Of a stretch of DNA of 64,000 bases, positions 1 through 12,900 are shown in pieces. The stretch's first letter is position 1. The number at the start of each line of letters is the position of its first letter. The position numbers and the translations under genes are program-made. The notes under the pieces are model-generated. The model ran no database searches and was not told the origin of the DNA. It was given only the letters and a program-made list of their open reading frames with translations. Where the stretch lies: the NCBI GenBank assembly GCA_022410635.1, contig JAJVDF010000454.1, positions 1,003,036-1,067,035 on the forward strand. The letters are read 5' to 3'. The DNA is from Tretioscincus oriximinensis (taxonomy: Eukaryota > Chordata > Lepidosauria > Squamata > Gymnophthalmidae).

Positions 1-817
1 GGTTCCATTCTGTCGCTTTCCTGCAGGGGGGTTCGATGGAATAACCCATTGTGGAGCCGGCATCCCTTCCCGGTTCCATCTTCCGTGAACTATAGTCAGG
101 GAAGGTTGCTAAAATAAGATTTTCTAGTTTCATTAGGAAGCTGGATCTCCATTTGACACTTATAATTCCTTTTGTGAGCACCATTAGCTGGATGATGGAA
201 TGGTGCTAGCAGAAGAAAGGTGAGGATATTTTTTTAAAAAAAGATAAGTTCAGAGAGAAGTTAGAAGCAAAGATGAAGCCATGAAAAAATGACCAGGTTG
301 GAAAAGGAAGGGTTATATAATGTAAGACAAGGAGCAGGAAGGAACCTGATGTGTGGTTATCACAGGGATATTTTAATTCCTAATTTTGACTGCTTTCATG
401 ATTCTATGTTAGCAGGTAATTTCCAGCTCAATCTTAATTGAAGACTTTCACTATTGTTACATAAAATTGCTGCCAGTGGGGACTTTAAACAAATATTTTT
501 AAGCATAGGTTTTTGTAATGTAACTGAAACAAAAGTCTATAGTAATTGTATCACATAAAATACAATCAAACAGTGGTATTTCCCTCTCTACAGGCAAATT
601 GTTTGTCTGTCCTTTCAATCAGTCATGTATTTTATTTAGCAAAATGTAACAGAATAACTACTCATTTACCTTCCATACAAATACATTTGAGAAAAAGGCA
701 AGACGAATTGATTTACAAAAGTTATCCATCTTTTTTATATGGCCTTTTGTACAGAAAATATAAACATATCAAATGTTATCAAAATATAGTATACAAAATA
801 TATAGAAAATTTTCTAC
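1..817. other. DOCK9 intron, partial
   Basis: Positions 1-110 are GC-richer and repeat-like but not identified. The rest is AT-rich with no feature I can support. Confidence 0.6.
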
Positions 818-951
818 CTTGTCAAAGGAATTGCTCTTTTCAAAATGTTTTTCTGGAAGGCTGTTTCCAGAGTCTGTACTTATAAGAGAGCCCCTTGAAT
901 CTGCATTTCTCACATGATTTATATTTGGTGTAGAAGAGGTATATGGAGATG
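818..951 (-). CDS. DOCK9: DOCK9 exon 34, Ser-rich linker, last exon in window
   Basis: Completes Ala1245 and runs to 1289, [44 protein letters not shown]; acceptor ttcag, donor gtagaa, phase 0 exit. It is a serine-rich, probably phosphorylated linker. Later exons, including DHR-2, lie left of position 1. Confidence 0.97.
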
Positions 952-3900
952 CTGAATAGGATACATAAAATAGTTTCATAAGTATGGAAACCACCTTGCA
1001 TTCAGTCATACATATTCTCTCAATCATACATCAGAAAAAATGTTTTTAAATAGAAAATTTTATTTTTGTTAGTTCTAAGGTGGGTGTGACAATGATCACA
1101 AGAACAGAAGAATGGGAACAAGCTGAAATTCAGATCTCATTATGTGCACCCTGACTAATTTCTCAGTTATCATTAGAAACTATTATACTATATTATTGCT
1201 CATTTTCAAATATAACAAGGAATATGCTGTGTTGTCATTCTGTGTGGTCAGTCACTAGCCAGTAGCAGAATGCACAGAGCGAGGAATCAGTCGGGTTGAA
1301 TCCGGGATTTCAAAGGCATGATTAAGCAGAAGACGGCAGTGCCTCGGTATCAACAGAAGCTGGCCAACCAGGGGACTGGGCAAAACCTAGAGGACAACAT
1401 TCTATTGCTCCACTGTGGTCTGGTCCCTGGAGACACCATTGCCTTGATCGACAAAGATGAGGAACCCATTTTTGTGATGGTTCCAACAGGGTCAGGTCAG
1501 TCAAACTGCTACGATTTCTTCCCTTCAATGCTGGTGGATCATTTCAGAGCCTAAATCACATACCAGGAGAACATCTCAAAGGACCAGTTCTGGCTCATGT
1601 ACCAGGACAGGTGCTTGGATGGCGGCCATAAAATGTCAGAATACAACATCATGCTTCAGGCCACTATCTTCATGCACATGTGTTGAAGGCAGGGCACCTG
1701 GGTGAGCCTTGACGCCTGCAGTTTAAGAACTTAAATGTGCACGGAGACAAAATTCCCAAACGTTCACCTGTCTTAACTGTCTCTCTTTCTTCCCTACTTT
1801 CAGACACTGTCAGTTTACTATATTAATTCAGTTTTTATTGTGAACCGCCCTAAGACCTTTGGGTATAGAGTGGTATATATTTATAATAGCATTTATTAAA
1901 CCTGTCCTATCTTACCTTCTGGCAAAATAGATTATGTTAGGAGAATAGTACTGGGTTTAAAGTGAGTATGTGTATGCATGCACAGTTTAAGTACTAATTT
2001 CCACTGTTTAACATAAAATGTCATTCTTAAAATCAACTATATAATCAGAAAATGAACACGTAAAATAGCTTAAGAACGTATTTTAATGATTAGAACAAGT
2101 CACTGCAAGCTTTTAAATAGATTTATAAATAGATACCAATGCCAGATATAGCACCGAACACATCCTTGTGGAGGTTGTTGTCAAGTATATTCACAGATTT
2201 TTGAGGCGTCACCAGTGTACTTGCAGCCTGTGTGCCAATGGAGTCTTCTTTTGTACTCTGTGAAAAAATAAATAGTAATAACACCCATGTAGTAAATTTA
2301 GTGTTTGTGTAATACATTCCTCTGATATGTTTAACTTTTAAATGGCACATTTGTAATTGAATCTAAAGTCAGATCCTAATGAAAAGGAGGCAACAGAGGT
2401 TGTGGTTCCTTTGCATAAAAATTGGATCCTTTAGGACTATTAGCACACATCCTTTAGCACACATCCCTATTGTTGCAGTTATTGGTTAAAAGACTATGGT
2501 TGAGCCATTGATTGTTTAACTAAATGGCTGCTGCAACAAAGCTCAATTTACAATCCTTAATCTAAAAGCTTCTGATTGTAGGGAATGTGATAACCAGGCA
2601 GTTTAGTGAAAAAGTTTGGCATAAGCACACAGCATCTTTCTTCAAAATGGCTGCCAGGTGGAAGTCATGTAACAGAAAAAGGGATGGGGGCAGAAATCAT
2701 AGGACCTAAAATGGCCGCTGCCAGGAAAAGGTAGATGGACATAGGGAGAGGGAGAAACTCAGACTCTGGAGTTTCTCCCTCATACAGGCCGCAAAAACGT
2801 TTGGGAAACTCATACATAGGTGAGTTTCTCGTGCGTTTTCCCATCCCTGCTCCAGTCTATCAAGATCAGAGGTCACAGAGGTCATTCAGGTGCCAGAAAT
2901 TCTCAGATGACCTCTAGGAGGTTTACCTAGTTCATGGATTCAAACTGAATTTTATTGTGCATTTCATACAGTCCAGTATTTTTGAGACCAAATTCTAGCA
3001 TTATACAAAACTGCATAGTTCTTTACAATATAGACATACAACTTATTGATTTCATGTCCAGCTGGAAACTGCTCTAGGAATTCTGATGAAGGACAGAATA
3101 CAATTTTTAAAAGCTTTATATTCAGTCAACAAAATAGTTTACTTACACTGCCAGGAGCATTAATAGGGAAGGGAGAAATATCCTTGACATCAAGTCGATG
3201 AACATTTTCTATCAGCAAACCAAATATTGGGAGATACAATGTAGCTAGTCGTGCTTGGTGTCCCTGTATTAAAATTAGTATTATTTAATAGGAATAAATA
3301 GAGCCTCGCTATTAAATATTCTTCTGTACTGTTGTTCAATAACATGTTCATTCTTTCTAGCTTCTAATATTTAAGTTGTTAAGTGATTTCCAGCTTCTAA
3401 AAGAATCATAAACGTGTTCTCACAAAACTTGGATACAAGTAAAGGATTGGAAAACATGCTCAAAATTACTAACAGGTGCCCATCTATGTCATCAAAAACA
3501 AAAAGGAAATCAGGATCGTTGTTATTTTCTTTCTTTTTTAATACCATAAACCTATACAGAAACAAAAAATATATAGAAATGCAAAGTTACATTTTTCCTA
3601 CACTTGAGAACATAAGTGAAGCCCTGATGAATGAGTCCAGAGTCCATCTAGTCCAGTATTCTGTCACACACAGTAACCCACCTGTGTAGTCTCAAGCAGA
3701 AGAAGGCAAAACCCTTATCTGTTCCCTTGTCCATCCTCAATCTTCTACCTATCAGTTTCAAAAAATGCCCCCTGATCCTGGTGTTGTGTGATAGAGAATT
3801 TTTTATCTCTGTTCACGTTATCCATCCCATGCAGAATTCCATACACTTTCAATCAGATCATCTCTTAAACAACATGTTTCAAGGCTGAAGAGGCCCAGAT

Positions 3901-6900
3901 GTTGCAAGCTGATTTCATCAGGGAAATCATAAGAGAAGATTTGAGAAGACTCCAAGTGTAATCGAAAGGAATCCTGCCTACCTCCAAGCTCTATATTTGA
4001 AATATATATTAACCTTTCTTTCTCACATATTTGAACCATTAATTCTACAATAACAGTGCAATAAGATTTGTTCAGTATGAAAATAGTTTTTTTATTACAC
4101 TAGTGACTTCACAATCAAACAGTTCTTCAGAATTTCCCTAGGGCATATTTAAGCTTGTTTTTAATTTAATATATATTTTCAGCAGGAGACGAAATGACAG
4201 CTATAGAACAGGAGATGACACTGACTTATTTGTGGCATTTTGATCAAGACAGACTTACAGGATCAAATAATCGTTTGCATAATATATATATTAAGTTTAT
4301 CCCATGGTGTTGCAAATCCGAATAGGCCACATTACCAATAGCAATGCCCCTTGTACCCTTCATGTTTCCTCCAGGAAAAATGTAAGAGTAGTTCAATTTT
4401 GCAGGGAGGAACACAATGTTGATGGAATATTACCGGTAAAATAAGGCTATCCAAGGAATTTAAATCCTGGACTCTCTGGTCTAAGATTTTTTTTAAATCA
4501 GGTTTTGTAATCTATTTTTAAATTATGAACTTCTGCTTCTGGGGTCTGAGACTGCCTGATGCTCATGTGCAGGAAGTGGTTGGCAGCCCAGGTGTGGCAG
4601 GGCAAAAAAAGACATCTACATAGCTTCATTTGCCCAAATTCCTGCTGCTGTCCAAGCACATTAATGCTGAGACTGAAGCCAAATCTGGTAGCTGGTAATG
4701 GTGCAGGCCTTATGGTGCCTCTACCATGTGCGTGCTCCTGGCCTGGCTGACAGGATCATGGCCACTTCATTACACACTGCTGCTACCATCACTGCAGTCA
4801 CCACTTCTGCTGGAAGTCCCAACAGTCCAAATCATGAAAAAGTGGTCTGGACAGGCAAACCAACTTGGTCTTGGTCAACCAGATAAATCACCAAACAATG
4901 AAGACAGTAGCTTTGCATTCTGCAAGTAAGGACTGCCAAATATTTCATCTGCTGCCTGGTACAGAATGCAACAGGGATAGAAAAACTGGTGGTTCAGACT
5001 GGAAAGGCTTAACTGATTAATGGAAAATTGCTTCACATAACATTCTGTTGTAATTCTAAGAATCAAGCTATAAAAAGTATTCTGCTTCAGTTTCATTTAA
5101 TAAATTCCATAGTACACTTACCTTGGTGGCATACCTATCATCAAAAGAATGCTTTATCATCAAATTCTTCAAAACACTGATTGAGATTTGTCGGACATCC
5201 CTGAATTCCTGAAGAGCATTTCCTGTCTCTCTAAGAAGTAGTCCTACTACAAAGTGGTGTTTGCAAAACTCATCTGATAAAGAATAATCGAGCTGAAGAT
5301 CTGAAAGCAAATATCACACATGCTATCTTAAACAGACGCCCAGAAATCAAGCAATGTTTTTTCCTTTTCCAAAGATGGAACAAAAAAAAATTATGCTTAA
5401 ATAAAGTAGACTCAGAGCAAGCTAGGACTTGTATTTGCTCTCTAAAAACATTATTTATTTATAAAAGTAAATCACTACAGACTGATGTGAAATTCTCTCC
5501 AGATATTTTATGGAAATAGATCAGACATTACTTTCCCAAATAAATATATCTTATTAAGAATGGATGGCTAAAAGCATAATGGAAAGTGCAGTTTTAAATA
5601 AAGCAAAATAATGTATTCAGAAAATCCACAAAAACATTCAGTAGGACTATATGATTAGAAAGTCATGTACAACATTTCCTTCCTAAAAAAATTTGAACCA
5701 AAAACAGTTAAAAAGAGCTTCCAATCTAGATAAATTAATTTCAAACAGCACTTTAAAAACTTCTACAAAATTTATAAACAAAATGTCCTTTACCCCAACT
5801 GCTCTCAAATGAAGGAGCAAAATTACATTTCAGTCTCAGCCATTAATTTCAAAGAAGTGCATTTAAAGAGATAAAGTAGAAGAGGTGTTAATGACAATGT
5901 ATAAGCAAAACTAGGCAAAAAGCAAAGCTCCAGTTTCCGCTAAGCGTTGTACAAATTGCCGGTCATGTTCTTTATTCTATACACTTAGCATCAGAGAAAC
6001 AGTGTCTGACATTCACAATTTGTCAGCCGCTATTTGCACAAACTACACAAATCTGACTGGAAGTTCCTTTCTATTCAATACTCCTTACTACAAAATCTTC
6101 AACTGAGAATAGGACTTGTACAAGCATGCATTCATGCAATACTTGCCCAAATGTGAGAATAAGGCTCTAGAAAAGAAAATATCCAGCTCCCATTAAAACA
6201 GCCGGTTTAACAGATTGAATACCTCACTCTGGTGGAAATAAATATAGAAGGCTGCTGACACTTATTGCCCAGACGGCTGAACACCAGCGTAGTGTTCACA
6301 ATTGGTGAGCACAATTGGTGCTTTTCACACATGCGCAATGCCGTTTTTGGCACCTTCACATCTAAACAGGTATCTACAGCTTGACAAGTAAGTGACCATA
6401 GTATCTGAGGAAAAAAGGGTATTTAAAGCTGCTTTTGTGAGCTATTTTTATATAGCGCAGTACAGCATAATACCACATACTACTGTGTTTCCCCAAAAAT
6501 AAGATCTAGCATGATTTTTCAGGATTCTTCACAATGCTTGAAATATAAGCCCTACTCCAAAGCCCTAGTTACAGTTCACAAAAAGTCAATTTAAATCATG
6601 TCTGGGCAGATTTACAAAACAAAATAAAAAGAAAGGGAAGAGGGCAAAACAGTGGGAAGGAAGAGGGAAGGGAAGAGAAGCAGGAAAGGGGAGTAGTACT
6701 GGGAGAGGGAGGGGAATAGAGGTAGAAATGGAGAGGCACTTGGTGGGGGAGACAGGGGAGCAGAGAAAAGCAGAAAAGAACAGAGGAGGAAGGAAGGAAA
6801 AATAATAAAACATTTTGATCCAGCAAAGGAGCTAGCAGCACTTTGAGACTAACTTGAGAAAAGTGGTTGGCCAACCATTTTTCTCAAGTTAGTCTCAAAG

Positions 6901-9900
6901 TGCTGCTAGCTCCTTTGCTAGACTTTCTGCTAGACTAACATGGCTATTTCTCTGAAAAAAACATTTTGAAGTTTTTGTTCAAGAATACATGCAATACATG
7001 TATTTGTTCTGTTTGTTTTATGATTTGTAATGTACAGTGGGGGGATTAAGCATGGTTTTTTTGGCTTCACACTGAGTAAAAAACAATGTAACATTGTTAA
7101 CTTTATAAAATTAAAAAGTTTTGTACATTAAAGAAAAATGTAAAATGCTATACATGGAAAAATAAGACATCCCCTGAAAAAAAGCCTTAACAAATCTTTT
7201 GGAGCAAAATTTAATATGCGACCCTGCCTTATTTTCAGGGAAACATGGAACTTACACCACTAATGTGTGGGTGGCAAGTATGCCACAGTCACATAATAAT
7301 CTTGCTATAAATTCCCCATCTGGATGAAGGCAGTATATACATTAAGATATTACAGCATTCCAGACAGAACAAAGTGCTATTAAGGATTCAACTGCCAGTT
7401 TAAAAAATGCCAAGCTGTTGATCTTCTAGCAAACTTCCTTCCTTCTTTGCCCCTCACATAAAACTCTCAAAATTACTAAATGGAAGGAAGTAGGCTGAAT
7501 TATGCAGGCTGTTAAAACAAGGGGGAAAGAAAATAGGAACCCAAATGTTTGTTCAGGCATCAAACTCACACACAAAAATACTGTTAACTACAAACACAAC
7601 CAGTCTTGGGTGCTAGTGAAATACAATGATAAAAAATATAATAAGATGGAAATTCAGTAAGAATTTTAACACTCTCAAAGGATTTTTTCACATATAAAAA
7701 TGTCCTTGAAGGTTCCTTCAGTTTCAATTGTAAAAAAAACCAGTCTTGTTTTAAGAACCATTTGTACAATTTTTGAAGGTTGAAATAAAAGGGAAAAAGC
7801 ACTACAATTCCACTTTCTTTGACAAGTGTCAAAACAATAAACGTATCCTCATTTTACAATAAATTTATAGCAACAAGATTACCTACACTGTACTTCCATT
7901 TATGGTAAATTTGTTTTAGTAATATACTGTTGATTTTTTAATTTGCTCTAAGCACATGTCAGAAATGGAATTTCTTTTTAATTTTTATAAAAATCATCCT
8001 TTATATAATACAGCACCTAACCCTACCTATAAGTCTGATATAAGAATTTACTGCTGATATAAGAAAAGCTAATTCAAAGAAAAACAGAAGATAAGAAAAC
8101 TGAAGCAAAGCAAGACATAATCAACGAATAATAAATGTCCTTTCGTACTGCAGAACTAAGTTATGCAAAATATTACAAGATAAATTACCTTGATATCTCT
8201 GAATTCTGCCTTTTCCAAATAACATAGGAAGATTCAAAGGAATGTAGTGTTCATGATTGCAAACTACCCGGAGAAATTCAAATTTGAACTCAAAAAGGGT
8301 CTGCAAAATAAATTAAAATTTCAAGAATGATTGTAACAGAATTAAAATATTTAACAAGGAAAGTGATTTTATCATATGCAGCAGAAAGGATGATTAGTTA
8401 TTAGTAAGTAAAAACACTTTATTTATACAATGTCTTCTGACAGTACAAGAGCATTGGCATGATCCAATAATATGAACATTTTCTAACCAATTTTCAAAGA
8501 CAATACTTAAGATTTTTATGGAAAATGAAACAGTATAGCTAATAATATTAGACTAGTGAAAAAGAATTGTTTATCTAGATTAAAAGTGATAAATTAGCAA
8601 ACAGATGCACACCAAAATTTTAAACTGCTCTTTTTGAGCAGGTAGTGGGAAATGATACCTTTGGGTCTCCTGGACCAAAGAAGCTGATATAGTTATTGAT
8701 TTGTTTGAACACAAATCCTCTATCCATGAAGGTGAAGCATCTCTGTAAAAGAGAGGGAAAATGCATTATTTAGGTACAGTAAGTAGTACATCAGATTTTA
8801 TTTATTATTTCTTCAACAATACATTAGTCTAAAATTGCATCCAAGAGCTGAATTTCAGAAATATTTCAGAAATATTTAATCATGTCTTAATACTGAATGT
8901 AAACACAAGTAAATAAATTTTACTACAATTATATTAAAAGAAAAAAAACAGAGCTGAACTTGTCACACTTAAATTAATAGTGAATCATAAAAATATGTTG
9001 CATTTTATCAGTTTAGAATGATTAACGCGCAAATTTTGAAAAGTATCATTTTTATACTTTTTGTCATTATTTGCTAAAATGACACCAGCATCAGCAGACC
9101 ATTATATTATGAAAACAAACTGAAGCCCTAGAAATTCTGCATAGTCTTTTGCTAAAAACAAACTCTTAAAAATTCATTAAAAAAACTGATACAGACATAC
9201 ACTCACTTTTATGAAAACAGCAAGGCTATGATTTGCATTTTTTGAAGCTTCTGGATTATCCTTAAATTTCTGAGTAATATGTGGCATCAACATATTAACA
9301 ACTGTTTCTACAGCATGATGATAGGAGGCAGGAAATCTTTGATTTCGTGACTAGAAAAGAAACACAATTAAGAATTTAACTATACATATTTGGGTGTGTA
9401 AAACTTTTTATTTCTAGCTAGCTAGCAGGGGGATGAAACTGCAAGGGAGCATATATTAGTTTTTTTCTGGCAGAAAAAGCCATTAATAATTGGAATTGGC
9501 TATCACAGGAGGTGGTAGACTTTCTTTTTCTGGATATCTTCAAGTGAATACTGGACTTGGATTAGTGAATTCTGTATTAAACAGGTGTTTCGGTTTCAGT
9601 AGTCCAACTCTTATGTCTCTATATTCAATTAATTTGACCAGATTATTAAGAAGATCTGGGAGTCAGGTATGTTGTAAGCCTTTTAAACTTTATACCTACC
9701 TTTCCTTTAGCATTTTCAATGAGGTGCTGGGCCATTGATTTGATCAGAATTTCAAAGAAGAACCAGGAATACTATTAAAATAAATAAGAGTTAATTATAT
9801 TTATTCATTTACAGCTAATGTTACATCAAATCCCTGTTAACTATGACAATCGTTGTGCTTCATAATGAAATATATTTTATATTTGAAAGCTATTTTATCT

Positions 9901-12900
9901 GTCTAAATATGTTTATTTTGTTTCCAAATAAGTTGCATTTTCTTCAATTGTGGCATTTTTATTTGTTTTTTTATTATCATGTTCTGTCACTTTCATAGTT
10001 TTGCTGATTGTGACTACTGAATTAATAACGAATATTTGCCTCTCAAAGGCTACAGTCACGAATGTACTAATATATATTCTTTAGTTCTGAGGAACAAGAC
10101 TGAAAACCACAAAACCACTTTTTGAACTGAATCCCTTTTTTCTGGTTTCCAGTCTTGTTCCTTCAGGATTGAGGACTACAAATGTTATGTGTGTAATCAC
10201 GACCAAAGAAGAGTAAGTGGGCAATTGAAATCATTCCACATGGGATTAGCTAGGGAAGCATATCAGTAGACATAAATGATGAGAACAAGGCAAATAAAAT
10301 CTGCAAAGGAGAAACAATGTAACAATGTCTGATCATTGATGGCAGAAAATATAAACTATATTACATGCTATGTGGAAATTGTTTAAAGTTCAAATTTTTG
10401 TTAACAATAATGTTTCTGCAATCAAATATTCCATCATGTACCTTAAGCAGTTTGTTACTTGTGAGGAAATCAGCAGATGGCTTCAGGATTGTTGTCATGG
10501 ATTTGGCAAGCTCTTCATGCACAGTCTTATATTCAGAAGTAATGTAAGGCTCTGCTTTATAAGTGTACTATGGAAGAGAAACTGAAATCAACCTTAGCAA
10601 TGAAAAATGTATTACAGTATTGCTACATTTAGTAAAGCTTATGCAAACAATTCCTACCTTTACATAGGATCTCAAGTAGCTATCTAGCCCATATTCATGG
10701 CACTGAGCAACTATATGGATGATGACCCTAAATGCAATGCAACAAAAAATAATTACAAACCTTGCAAACCGAAGATTAAAATTATTCCTGCAAACTGAGT
10801 TAATTGAGTTAAACCAATTAAAGTTCACAGGGAATTGTGCATCAAATTTTTACCTCGTCACATTAACTGCAACATCTTCCTGGGTTGCTCTTGTAAGGAC
10901 TCTAAATAATTGGTTTAAAATAGTAGGCAAAAAAGCTACCATCACGTGACCCTCCATAGCATGAAGACTCTGTGGTCAAAAATAAAGAATCCGAATTACA
11001 AGACACCAACTTAAATCTGCACTATTATTAATTCAAATCTGTGTTATTATTACATAACAATAACAATAACAATAACAATAACAACAACAACATAAAACAG
11101 CCAAATACAAGAACCATAATTAGAAGTCATTTTACAGCACACTAGATTACAAAAGTATAGGAGATGGAGATGACTGGGAAGGAAGCTAGAAAAGTGAGTG
11201 AGAGGATACAGCATTAATTGGCTTAAGCCATAGTGGTCTATGTGGGTACTGGGCCTTATTCTGGATTATATCTTAGAATAGGAACATGAAAACAACTTTT
11301 ACTTTATTGAACAAAATGAAAATATGCTCCACTGTACACATTTAATATCCTGGGGCATCTTCAGATATTACTGATAGATTCCCAGACACCCAGAAGAACA
11401 GAATCTTCAAAGCATGAAAAAATAATCAGGTCCAAATTTAAGCTGTTTTTTATCACCTATACAAAATACGTGATGACTTTTTAAAGATAGCTACTCATCT
11501 TTATCCATTTCATTAAAATTTTAATACCTTAAGATATTTCACAAGATCAGCTCCTAAGGCTTGAGCTCCAGATTCAGTTTTTTGACAGTAATGGAAGAAA
11601 TTGTTTAAGTGCTGATCCTGACAAAAGAAAGACATGAATATATTAAATACAAGTTTAAATATAATCAAACATGGTACTACAATGTGGCCACCACCACAAA
11701 AAAATAAAACTTCTGCAAGTTTGCTCCTTTGGAAAACTGCAAAGCTAGTGTTATACTGCTAATCATAGAAGACGGCTGATCACAGTTTCTTGAAGGACCA
11801 GCTTAAGAGCAAGAGGAAGAATCTAGCTCAAGAATGTGAAACGGAATGTGTACTTTATGACAAGCTTTTGGATGGTGGGTTAGTTCAAGACCAATTATAC
11901 TCTTTGTTGAATCACATATGGGTTAAAATGAGATACATAGTTTTAAAGACAGCACTTGTCTCAGTAATAATATGGGATTTTACTATAATCAATAAAAAGA
12001 GATCTTACCACTTCAGTATTACCTTATTGGTAATAAAAAAATTATTACAATTGTCACAAATTATTTAAAGTTATAACATTATGTTTAAGCATCTTCTATT
12101 GCTTGTACTTTAAGATTAAATCTACAATATGATTAAATCATATTTAATCATAGAATCATAGAATTGGAAGGGACCTCCAGGGCCATCAGGGCCAACCCCC
12201 TGTTCAATGCAGGATTCATTAAACCATCCCAGACAGATGACTGTCGAGTCTCTGACTGAAGACTTCCAGTGAAGGTGAACTCACCGCCTCCTGTGGCAAA
12301 CTGTTCCACTGGTTTATCACTCTTATTGTTAGAAAGCTTTTTCTATTTAGGCAACATTGGGATTAGCACTAAACATTGCTGAATCAGAAAACATTTTTAA
12401 ACAGTCTTATTCAAGTGGACACCTTTACATAAAATCTAGTCCTTAAAACATATGACGACAAGAGTTCACAACAGTTTCTTCACTTTACTGCCAAATTTTT
12501 ATTTTCTTCCTAATAGAATCATGCCCTGGCTAAGAAAGATTATGTTGTTTCAGAAGGCATTTCAAGACTCAGTCAAAAGTGATTAAAAGAACTGTATTGA
12601 GACACACTTACCTGAGTATACACAGTTGAAACCAAGTGAGTTGAAATCTTTAACAATGGTTTGCCTCCTTCTACCCATTTAATTTCTGGACCACAATGCT
12701 GTGAGGATAAGAACATTAAAATGCCTCAAATATTATGCTAAGGAATATTAAAGCATAAGGGCTTGCTGGATCAGGAAGACTGAAAATGAACAATGATTTT
12801 CTTTTTCATACAGGTATTTTAAAAAGATAATTTTATTTAAAATAAGAAGAATCTGGTTTCACACACCATCCTTCTCAACCAAAGGGTCACAGAGCAGCTT

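Noticed and set aside
818..951. Assignment of the gene to DOCK10 or DOCK11.
   Set aside because: Paralogue-typical stretches in exons 8, 28, 31 and 34 fit DOCK9; the other two differ there in the sequences I recall.
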